Shown one piece after another: positions 15,528 to 22,644 of a stretch of DNA of 22,644 bases. The stretch covers positions 1-22,644 of the forward strand of contig OMSP01000116.1 of NCBI GenBank assembly GCA_900313775.1, written 5' to 3'. Position 1 is the first letter of the stretch; every line of letters begins with the position of its first letter. The notes under the pieces were generated by a model that had not been told where the DNA came from, made no database searches, and saw only the letters and a program-made list of their open reading frames with translations. The position numbers and the translations under genes are program-made. The stretch comes from an uncultured Eubacteriales bacterium (GTDB lineage Bacteria; Bacillota; Clostridia; Lachnospirales; Lachnospiraceae).

Positions 15528-16385
15528 ATGGGCTGGATCAAAAAGCATGGAATCACTTTGATCCTCGTGTCGATGGTGGTGATCGGCATCGGGCTGATCG
15601 CCTATCCGTCCGTCAGCAATTACTGGAATACACGACATCAAAAAAAGGTCATCATAGAGTATAAAGAAACGGTATCGCAGTTGGATGCCGCAGACCGGAA
15701 AACTATACTCGGCAATGCCCGGGAATACAACAGAGAGCTTGCAAAGACCGGCATCCGCTGGAAGATGACAGGGGAGGAAAAAAGGGAGTACAGCGAAAAA
15801 CTCCGGGTGGACGATTCAGGAGTCATGGCAATTGTGTCCATACCGAAGATCCAAGTCGAACTTCCGGTATACCACGGTACTAGCGACGATGTGCTTCAGA
15901 GATCTATCGGGCACATTGAAGGGAGTTCCCTTCCCGTGGGCGGGGAGAGCAGCCACTGTCTGATCTCAGGACATCGCGGACTGCCCTCCGCCAGGCTGTT
16001 CACTGATCTGGATCAGCTGAAAGAGGGCGACTACTGGACGATAACGGTCCTGAATAAGACGCTGACCTACGAGGCCGATCAGATCAGGATCGTGGAGCCG
16101 GAGGATATATCTACGCTGAGGATAGAGGAGGGAAAAGACCTCTGCACGCTGATCACCTGTACGCCGTACGGGGTCAATACACACAGGCTGCTCGTGCGGG
16201 GACACAGGACAGCAAACCGGGACGGCATGGACAACCTTGCCGACGCCGAACGAATAGATCCGAAGATCGTTGCCCTGTTTATATCGGTAATTATATTGCT
16301 GATAATGTTCGCGGGCTTTGTCCTGAAAACAGCGAAACGCAAAAAGAGAACCGTCAAAGATAAGGAAAATGCTGAAGCGCAGTGA
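15528..16385 (+). CDS. Class C (pilus-polymerising) sortase
   Basis: This membrane transpeptidase cleaves LPxTG pilins and joins them through a lysine. The 285-residue protein has an N-terminal membrane helix (about 8-27), a helical lid region, the beta-barrel and a C-terminal membrane helix (about 247-266), the layout of class C enzymes. Catalytic residues are H149 in LISGHRGLPSARLF, C211 in TLITCTPYGVNTHR and R220 in HRLLVRGHR. The strands VMAIVSIPKIQVELPVYHG and LQRSIGHIEGSSLPVGG are typical. The lid, normally bearing a DPF/DPW-type motif, here reads GIRWKMTGEEK (R77-W78-K79-M80), so the active-site gate is atypical. A short AGGA site precedes the ATG, and the end overlaps the adhesin gene by 17 nt. 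It is the only sortase in the window and so the probable polymerase for the adjacent pilin. Confidence 0.95.
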   Translation: MGWIKKHGITLILVSMVVIGIGLIAYPSVSNYWNTRHQKKVIIEYKETVSQLDAADRKTILGNAREYNRELAKTGIRWKMTGEEKREYSEKLRVDDSGVMAIVSIPKIQVELPVYHGTSDDVLQRSIGHIEGSSLPVGGESSHCLISGHRGLPSARLFTDLDQLKEGDYWTITVLNKTLTYEADQIRIVEPEDISTLRIEEGKDLCTLITCTPYGVNTHRLLVRGHRTANRDGMDNLADAERIDPKIVALFISVIILLIMFAGFVLKTAKRKKRTVKDKENAEAQ

Positions 16386-19300
16386 TTCAAAAAACCGTAT
16401 AACGGCACATATCAGAAAGGCAAAAGCCGGGATCAGACGTCATTACAGGATGATGTCGGTGCTGGCAGTCTTTGTTGCGCTTCTGACTATGTATATGCTG
16501 ATCCTACCGGCGATGACGTTGGATGATTCGACGGCACAGCAAACGCCGGGTATCGAGGTTTCCGCTGCTGACGGCGGGCAGCAGGAGGTGAATGAGACCG
16601 GCGGGGAGACAGAGGACAGACCCTCGAGTGCTGATACCGAAGAAAAAGGCGAGACGAGCGAAAAAGATGAGCAGAAGACATCAGATGATGTTAAGACCGG
16701 CAGAAAGGCTGCAGATCGGACAGATTCCGTTCTGAAGGAGACAGTCGAGACAGACAAAGGTGATTACGAGATCACGGTCAAATGCGGACAGGATGCCGGC
16801 GTGCCGGAGGGAGCTTCCCTTGACATTGAAGAGATAGAAGAAGCGGCGGACGATTATGATCAGTATGTTGAAAAGAGTGAGAAAGCACTCGGCTGGAAGA
16901 AGGGCAGGGCATCATATATCCGGCTCTTTGATATCAAGATCGTTGACAGTAATAAAGAGAAAGTTGAGATCAATGCGCCGGTCGACGTCAGGATCGCCCT
17001 TCCCGGCAGAGATTCCGAGCATGCCCGGATCATCCATTTCGCGGACGACAAGAACAGAAAGGATGTCGTCAAGGGCGATGTGATCAAGGATGTCGAGGTA
17101 GAAGAGACCGGCAAGAAAAAAGAGAATATCGAATTGTCCTTTGAGACGGAGGGATTCTCTGTGTATGCCATTGTCGACGCTCCGGAGCCGCTCAGCACGA
17201 CGGTAGCAGATATCTCTGAACTGGATGTGGCTGACGAAGCTTTCTATCTCTCCGTGACGAGGGGAACCAGCAGCAACTATTATTTCAAGAAGGAACTCAG
17301 CGGCGGCTGCTTTACACTGGATACAGACGCACTCAATACCGACAAATGGTATTTTGAGAAGGTGAGCGACGGGGTCTATCTCATCTACACCAAGGTGACC
17401 ACGGGCAATGTTGAAAAGAAAATGTATATGAAAAATACCTCCGGCGTCAACATGGGACTGGTTGAGTCGGGCGGTACGCCGTTTGAGATCACAGAGGAAG
17501 TGGAAGGACAGTTCCTGTTTAAGGTGCAGGGGCAGAACAACTGGCTGCAATACTCGGGAAGCGGCGGCGGCATAAGGCTTTACAAAGATCACAACAATGC
17601 CGGAAACAGCCGGATCACGATCTCCTACGCATCCTCCTTTGATGTGGAGACCGATCCCTATCATCTGGACGGACAGCAGTACGGTATTGCCTATCACGAC
17701 GATGGCGCTACAGCGGCCGGTCTGACGAACGAGGGGATCACAGTAAGCAGTCAGTCCAGGCTGAAGGGCACGACGCTGACCATGAAGCCTGATGTGACGG
17801 ACAATGACGGCATACTTCTGGTCACTGAGACTCCGGATGAAGAGCTCATCAAATGGGAGTTTGAGTGGATCGAGGATGACTATTATCACATCACCACCCG
17901 GGTGGGCACGCAGAAGAAGTATCTGACGATCAGCGGGGTGAATGTGACCTTGGAGGATGAGCCCGATGCGGTCAAATCGCGCATTCAGGCCGTTCCTGGA
18001 ACGGGACAGAATAAGGGGAAGTATCAGTTCGTCTCCGGCGGAAGGGCGCTTAATCTGCCCGCCAAGGCGGCCAACGGATTCAACGCAGTCACAGGCGGAG
18101 CGAATACGACCTGGATGAACCTGGTCAAGGATGCACCGATCGATGAGGACAATTTCACCAACTATGTCGCCAGAAAAGTAAGCGTATCTGATACGGAACA
18201 GGTGCACGACGGATCACAGATCATCATTTATACGCGTGTCTGGAATGATGCAAAAAAGAAATATGAATTCTTTGTGCTCGATCACGACGGGTCGCTGATA
18301 CCGGCCAGCGATATCGGGGATGAGATCGAGTGGACCGGAAGGGATGTCAACACTGCGCTGTGGAATTTTACCGATTATCAGAGCGGCGGCAACCCGACTT
18401 ATTACTATGAACTGGTCAATGACTATGACGGCTCTGTGATTGCGCCTCAGATGACCAACGATCAGATATTGTCTGATGACAATATCGGAGTCAACTTAAA
18501 CGGCAGACGCAACGGTCAGAATTATACGACGATCATTGCCTGGGATGACACCCATTACGCCTATGCGGGACTGAAGACTCAGGACGGTCATATCGTTTCC
18601 TGTCCGGTCAAGCAGGCGGATGACTTCTATTTCGCGATAGTTGATGAGCATTACGATGATCCCGATCAACCCCTGCAGGATATCAGGACCGTAGATAACA
18701 ATGATCACGGGATCACCATGAAGATGATCGATTTTGATAATACGATCGTGCAGGACAGAGATTCCAGACAGACGGCTTTCATGGGCAGAGATACGGACGG
18801 CACAGGGCTGCTCACGACCGATCTGAAAGACGACGGATATCCGGAGAGGACAGATAAAGCGGGGACCGGAGGAGACAGTGATTCGCTCTCCTATCTGTTT
18901 GATGAGACTAAGATGTCCACGGTCAATCATTTGTTCCTGAACAGTATCTACAACGAGAGCGGATACTTCGAGTATGACTCCACTGAGAACTTTGCACATC
19001 TGCAGGAAGACGGCAATTTTAAAGTCTATGACCGACTGGGCGGTATCACCGGCGGTGATGAATGGAAGGTCACCAGGACACATGGTCAGTTCATGCCTTA
19101 CGATGACATCGAACAGGGAGTATATGCCATAGACAAGAACGGCAAGACGATCACCAATCTGACTGATGCAGCGGGCAATCTGCTGCCCGATACGGACCCG
19201 CGGAAGGGTGAGCCTTTATATTATCTCGGCACAACGACCGGGGCAGAACGAGTAAACTATTTCTTCGGTATGCAGATTGAGGCGAGCTTTACACAGACGC

Positions 19301-22300
19301 CGAGCGGTCTCGATGCCTGGGGGCATGATATCATCTTTGAGTTCTCCGGGGACGATGACTTCTGGCTCTATATCGACGGAGAGCTGGCCCTCGATCTGGG
19401 CGGCGTCCATACAGCCCAGCAGGGGACAGTCAACTTCCGGACAGGTGAGGTCACTACCAGCAGGAGCACGCCCACGACCCTGTATGATATCTTCAGAAAC
19501 AACTATGAGAGCAGGGGAATGCCGGAGGATGAGATCGCCGCGAAACTCGAAGAGTTGTTCGAGCAGAATTCCGAAGGACAGTATGTCTTTAAGGATTACT
19601 CCAAACATGATATGAAGATCTTCTACATGGAGCGCGGCGCCGGTTCCTCTAACCTCCATATGCGGTTTAATCTGGCGGATGTAAAGCCGGGTTCATTTAT
19701 CCTGAACAAAACTCTTTCGGGAACAGATGATCCGAATAATAAACTTCTGGAGTTTCCGTACCAGATATGGTACTACGATCCGGACGACGGCGGCACAGTG
19801 CCTCACCTGCTGGGCGAGAATGAAGGAGAAGCGGAAAAAGTACATTATAAAGATACGAATACCCGTGTTAAATACAGGGAAAGCTTTACTCCGGCAGGAG
19901 CGACGGACAGCTATGACCATGTGTTCTTCCTGAAACCCGGAGAGTCGGCAGAGGTCCCGCTTCCGGACGGCGTTCACGAATATTTTGTCAAGGAGTGTGC
20001 GGTCAACCGCAATGCCTATGACAAGGTAAAGGCAAACGGAAAGGCTCTGGAAGGAACGGACACAGACAATCAGGTGAGCGGGGAGTACGAACACCGTCAG
20101 GACTATAAGACGGATGATTACGACCTGGACGAGACACCGAGAGTCACCTTTGATAACCATGTGGCTGAAGGAGCTATGCGCACACTGTCTGTCACCAAGA
20201 AACTCTACGGTACAGACGGGCAGACGATCCTGCATTACCCCGACAACTCCACTCTGTTCAACTTCAGGATTTATCTAGGAAATGAGAATGATGATCCCGA
20301 TGATCTGCCGCTCGCGGATATGTATCCCTATCACGTAAAGGATGCGGACGGTTACTACTGCCGGTGGAATGTGGATAACCAGCAGTTTGAATCTCTCGGT
20401 AAGAGAGACTGGTCGGCGCTCAGCGAAGCGGAACAGGAGTCAGCGACCTTCACTGCATCGATGAACGGGTCTGTCACCAAGATACCTGCTGACCATACGG
20501 TCGAAGTGAGAAATCTGATCATAACCACCCAGTACAAAGCAGAAGAGCGTGATTATGAGATCCCGAAAGGATACACGATCAGGCAGGAGGACGGATACAC
20601 GAGAGTGGATGAGGGACGCGAGGAAATGCACGGAACGACGCCGATATCAGGCGTCATGGAAGCCGGTGAAGATCCCGAGATCGAAGTCCGCAACCAGCAG
20701 GGATGGGGACTGACGATCGAAAAGATCTGGACTGATACTGACTTTATGGATTCGCACGATACGATCTATTTCGCTGCCTATACAAGGAGCGCGGTGCCGG
20801 GAAGCGACCCGGTCCGTTATAGCTATACAATGGTGGAGGACAGCGTGCGCGCATTAAAGACAACGGATACGGAAGTCTATTTCTTCTTTGACAATCTTCA
20901 GTACGGTACGCCGTTCAGTGACTATCAGGTCTTTGAGGTGGCTCTCGAAGGAGATGATATCCGCGTGGATGATAAGGGCAGAGTGACCGGTTATACCGGT
21001 GTTGACCGTATTGCTGACGGGGATACACTTCATGCCGGAGGGACGCCGACGGGCGGGAACCATGATGATATTGATTATACCGTGAAATACGAATACGGCA
21101 CGCCGACTCTGCACAACGAAAACGTGCGGACGGATACGGCGACTAACTCAAGGCCGGGCATCAAACTGTATAAATACGATATGACAGGTGCGCCGCTTGC
21201 GCGGGCTGAGTTTACTCTTAAAGACGACGAAGGCCATGATGTCGCGAAGAATAAGTACACTTCCGCTCAGGACGGACTGATTACGACAGCTTATCTCAAA
21301 CCGGGAGTTTATACACTGACAGAGACAAAAGCTCCGAAGGGGTATAACGGTCTGCCGGGACCTGTGACGATCACTGTCAGTGCAGATGATCAGGTCATCA
21401 TAGAAGGGCCGGAGGGATTGTGTTCATGCGAAGCTGATCCGACGGGCGCTATGCTCGCCGTGATATCTGCCCGGAACATGACATCCGATATGCTGTTCAG
21501 AAAGGTGGATGCAGTATCGGAAGCCGGCATCACAGGCGCTCATTTCGCTCTGTTCCGCCAGGTGAAAGACAGCAGCGGCCATGCAAGGAAAGATGATCTG
21601 CCGATGCCGGGATACGAAGATATGGTGAGCGGCGCAAACGGAATTCTGACTGAGATCAACACCAATCTCGGAGCAGGGACCTATTATCTGCAGGAAACAC
21701 AGGCGGCAGCAGGCTATAATCTGCTCAACAGGCCGGACAAGGATCTCTGTTTTACGATCAGTGATACAGGGGCGGTCATCATCGAGTCGGCGGACTGCAA
21801 AGACTGGCTTACGGTTGATTCTTCAGGGGGCACCGCTTCCTACACAGTCACTATACCAAATACGCCGATGCAGAAGTTATCTGTCTGGAAGACCGGACCG
21901 GATCTGGATACGACAATCAGAAACGGCGCTACTTTTGCGCTTTACAGGAAAGAAGATACGGACCAGACGACCGGGAAGCCGCTCAGCGGAAAGACGCCGA
22001 TTGCTGAAGGTACGACAGGTGCCGACGGACTGCTGGAGCTTGGTATGGTAGCTGACGGTGAATACAGCTTGGTAGAGACCAGAGCCCCGGCAGGATATAT
22101 CATATCAGACGGAGCCATCTGGATCACAGTCAGCAGTAAGTCAACTGAAACAGCGCCGGATGGCAGCGTGACGGCGACACAGGCCGGTGCAGAGGCTTTG
22201 GTGTGCCGCAGCGGAGAGGAACACTGGGTGCAGGGACAGGATGAAAGCAACTGGCAGATCCGGGTGTGGAACAACCCGGGCAAGGTCTTGCCGGCAAACG

Positions 22301-22395
22301 GCGGTCCCGGCACGACATGGATGTATATCCTGGGCATGCTCCTGATCCTCGGTGCGGGAGTAACGTTCGCCGTGAAGCGTCAGATCGATCATTAG
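16369..22395 (+). CDS. Giant modular cell-surface adhesin (fibro-slime/PA14-like and CnaB domains, LPANG anchor)
   Basis: The 2008-residue secreted protein is probably the pilus tip or an accessory subunit. A basic N-terminus and membrane segment (about 27-46, ending MLILPAMTLD) are followed by an acidic low-complexity linker (about 52-125). Two beta-trefoil-like modules centre on WYFEKVSDGVYLIYTK (from 327) and WEFEWIEDDYYHITT (from 496). A fibro-slime/PA14-like domain (about 955-1100) contains FEFSGDDDFWLYIDGELAL (from 990) and DLGGVH. Three Ig-like modules begin near 1105, 1265 and 1446. Three CnaB/SpaA domains carry candidate isopeptide triads K1602-E1652-N1703, K1712-E1776-N1831 and K1841-E1903-N1968. 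The end is LPANG (1974-1978), a membrane helix and KRQIDH; LPANG has Asn where Thr is normal. AAGGA lies only two bases before the ATG, inside the sortase gene, so expression may rely on coupling. The ligand is unknown. Confidence 0.9.
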   Translation: MLKRSDSKNRITAHIRKAKAGIRRHYRMMSVLAVFVALLTMYMLILPAMTLDDSTAQQTPGIEVSAADGGQQEVNETGGETEDRPSSADTEEKGETSEKDEQKTSDDVKTGRKAADRTDSVLKETVETDKGDYEITVKCGQDAGVPEGASLDIEEIEEAADDYDQYVEKSEKALGWKKGRASYIRLFDIKIVDSNKEKVEINAPVDVRIALPGRDSEHARIIHFADDKNRKDVVKGDVIKDVEVEETGKKKENIELSFETEGFSVYAIVDAPEPLSTTVADISELDVADEAFYLSVTRGTSSNYYFKKELSGGCFTLDTDALNTDKWYFEKVSDGVYLIYTKVTTGNVEKKMYMKNTSGVNMGLVESGGTPFEITEEVEGQFLFKVQGQNNWLQYSGSGGGIRLYKDHNNAGNSRITISYASSFDVETDPYHLDGQQYGIAYHDDGATAAGLTNEGITVSSQSRLKGTTLTMKPDVTDNDGILLVTETPDEELIKWEFEWIEDDYYHITTRVGTQKKYLTISGVNVTLEDEPDAVKSRIQAVPGTGQNKGKYQFVSGGRALNLPAKAANGFNAVTGGANTTWMNLVKDAPIDEDNFTNYVARKVSVSDTEQVHDGSQIIIYTRVWNDAKKKYEFFVLDHDGSLIPASDIGDEIEWTGRDVNTALWNFTDYQSGGNPTYYYELVNDYDGSVIAPQMTNDQILSDDNIGVNLNGRRNGQNYTTIIAWDDTHYAYAGLKTQDGHIVSCPVKQADDFYFAIVDEHYDDPDQPLQDIRTVDNNDHGITMKMIDFDNTIVQDRDSRQTAFMGRDTDGTGLLTTDLKDDGYPERTDKAGTGGDSDSLSYLFDETKMSTVNHLFLNSIYNESGYFEYDSTENFAHLQEDGNFKVYDRLGGITGGDEWKVTRTHGQFMPYDDIEQGVYAIDKNGKTITNLTDAAGNLLPDTDPRKGEPLYYLGTTTGAERVNYFFGMQIEASFTQTPSGLDAWGHDIIFEFSGDDDFWLYIDGELALDLGGVHTAQQGTVNFRTGEVTTSRSTPTTLYDIFRNNYESRGMPEDEIAAKLEELFEQNSEGQYVFKDYSKHDMKIFYMERGAGSSNLHMRFNLADVKPGSFILNKTLSGTDDPNNKLLEFPYQIWYYDPDDGGTVPHLLGENEGEAEKVHYKDTNTRVKYRESFTPAGATDSYDHVFFLKPGESAEVPLPDGVHEYFVKECAVNRNAYDKVKANGKALEGTDTDNQVSGEYEHRQDYKTDDYDLDETPRVTFDNHVAEGAMRTLSVTKKLYGTDGQTILHYPDNSTLFNFRIYLGNENDDPDDLPLADMYPYHVKDADGYYCRWNVDNQQFESLGKRDWSALSEAEQESATFTASMNGSVTKIPADHTVEVRNLIITTQYKAEERDYEIPKGYTIRQEDGYTRVDEGREEMHGTTPISGVMEAGEDPEIEVRNQQGWGLTIEKIWTDTDFMDSHDTIYFAAYTRSAVPGSDPVRYSYTMVEDSVRALKTTDTEVYFFFDNLQYGTPFSDYQVFEVALEGDDIRVDDKGRVTGYTGVDRIADGDTLHAGGTPTGGNHDDIDYTVKYEYGTPTLHNENVRTDTATNSRPGIKLYKYDMTGAPLARAEFTLKDDEGHDVAKNKYTSAQDGLITTAYLKPGVYTLTETKAPKGYNGLPGPVTITVSADDQVIIEGPEGLCSCEADPTGAMLAVISARNMTSDMLFRKVDAVSEAGITGAHFALFRQVKDSSGHARKDDLPMPGYEDMVSGANGILTEINTNLGAGTYYLQETQAAAGYNLLNRPDKDLCFTISDTGAVIIESADCKDWLTVDSSGGTASYTVTIPNTPMQKLSVWKTGPDLDTTIRNGATFALYRKEDTDQTTGKPLSGKTPIAEGTTGADGLLELGMVADGEYSLVETRAPAGYIISDGAIWITVSSKSTETAPDGSVTATQAGAEALVCRSGEEHWVQGQDESNWQIRVWNNPGKVLPANGGPGTTWMYILGMLLILGAGVTFAVKRQIDH

Positions 22396-22410
22396 ACAGG
22401 AGAGTATAAT

Positions 22411-22644
22411 ATGTGCGGAATCGTAGGATTCACAGGTAAACAGCAGGCAGCTCCGGTCTTACTGGAGGGACTGTCAAAGCTCGAATACAGAGGGTATGAC
22501 TCAGCCGGTCTGGCAGTGCGCAACGGAGATGCTCCGGCCGAGGTAGTAAAGGCGACCGGGAAGCTTAAGAATCTGGCGGAAAAGACCGGAGACGGTAAGC
22601 TGTTGCCGGGCACCTGCGGTATAGGACATACGCGCTGGGCGATA
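22411..22644 (+). CDS. glmS: Glutamine-fructose-6-phosphate aminotransferase, 3'-truncated by window edge
   Basis: The first 78 codons are present. GlmS makes glucosamine-6-phosphate from fructose-6-phosphate and glutamine, the entry to peptidoglycan amino-sugar synthesis. The start MCGIVGFTG exposes the N-terminal nucleophile Cys2 after Met removal. LLEGLSKLEYRGYDSAGLAV and GIGHTRWA are the standard glutaminase-domain motifs; the last visible residue is Ile where Thr is usual. AGGAG (22398-22402) is eight bases before the ATG. The gene starts only 15 bp after the adhesin stop, so there is no room for a glmS ribozyme leader, and transcription may read through from the pilus cluster. Confidence 0.95.
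   Translation, partial: MCGIVGFTGKQQAAPVLLEGLSKLEYRGYDSAGLAVRNGDAPAEVVKATGKLKNLAEKTGDGKLLPGTCGIGHTRWAI

Noticed and set aside
18046..18075. LPAKA inside the adhesin as a second sortase motif
   Set aside because: It lies in the middle of a folded module, lacks Thr and Gly, and is not followed by a membrane helix.
16912..18207. A 431-codon open frame on the minus strand
   Set aside because: Antisense shadow of the adhesin gene, with no ribosome site or protein family features.
22405..22410. TATAAT just before the glmS ATG as a promoter -10
   Set aside because: No -35-like hexamer is found 16-18 bp upstream (AGATCG there), and a start this close to the ATG would give almost no leader; it is more likely an AT-rich ribosome-site spacer.

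Overview
The window is one continuous stretch of plus-strand genes from a bacterium. It reads as a low-to-mid-GC-lineage Bacillota genome (Clostridia-like, probably host-associated) with roughly balanced base composition. Grounds for this: Gram-positive surface proteins with LPxTG-type anchors and a class C sortase, strong AGGAGG-type ribosome sites, the dnaK-dnaJ order, and a HD/NadD association typical of Bacillota. The genus cannot be fixed from sequence alone. No tRNA, rRNA, CRISPR array, transposase or phage gene was seen. The long minus-strand open frames are all antisense shadows of clear plus-strand genes.

Region 1 (1-2683): the heat-shock chaperone genes dnaK (5' end cut off by the window edge) and dnaJ, separated by a 13-bp perfect stem-loop just before the dnaJ ribosome site. 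They are followed by a promoter-like TTGCAA-17-TATAAT and a terminator-like hairpin.

Region 2 (2701-9522): a compact, translationally coupled three-gene operon, and the least explained part of the window. The first gene encodes a 1560-residue protein. In order it carries a YqeK-like HD phosphohydrolase domain, a long HEAT-like helical region, a NadD-like nucleotidyltransferase domain, a GNAT-like region and a type I phosphoribosyltransferase-like PRPP motif. It overlaps by 20 nt a lactate/malate-dehydrogenase-like protein that has lost the usual catalytic Asp. That gene in turn overlaps (ATGA) a double flavodoxin-fold protein with a cysteine cluster. A strong terminator closes the unit. The set looks like a nucleotide/dinucleotide-cofactor synthesis or processing system with two redox partners; this is inference.

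Region 3 (9523-10675): an AT-rich promoter region with two 11-bp direct repeats, driving a GMP synthase that consists only of the ATP-pyrophosphatase half, with no glutamine amidotransferase domain.

Region 4 (10722-22395): a surface and signalling cluster with no visible internal terminator. It starts with a 929-residue fusion of an APC-family permease to a hybrid histidine kinase and receiver. Then follow a type I signal peptidase, an LPETG major pilin with a very strong ribosome site, a class C sortase with an atypical lid, and a 2008-residue giant adhesin (signal/TM, two beta-trefoil-like modules, a fibro-slime/PA14-like domain, several Ig-like/CnaB domains, LPANG anchor). Together these make a complete minimal sortase-dependent pilus: the peptidase processes the precursors, the sortase polymerises the pilin, and the adhesin is probably the tip or an accessory subunit. 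The upstream permease-kinase may sense an amino acid or amine; a link to pilus expression is suggested only by position.

Region 5 (22411-end): the 5' end of glmS, 15 bp behind the adhesin, which supplies glucosamine-6-phosphate for cell-wall precursors.
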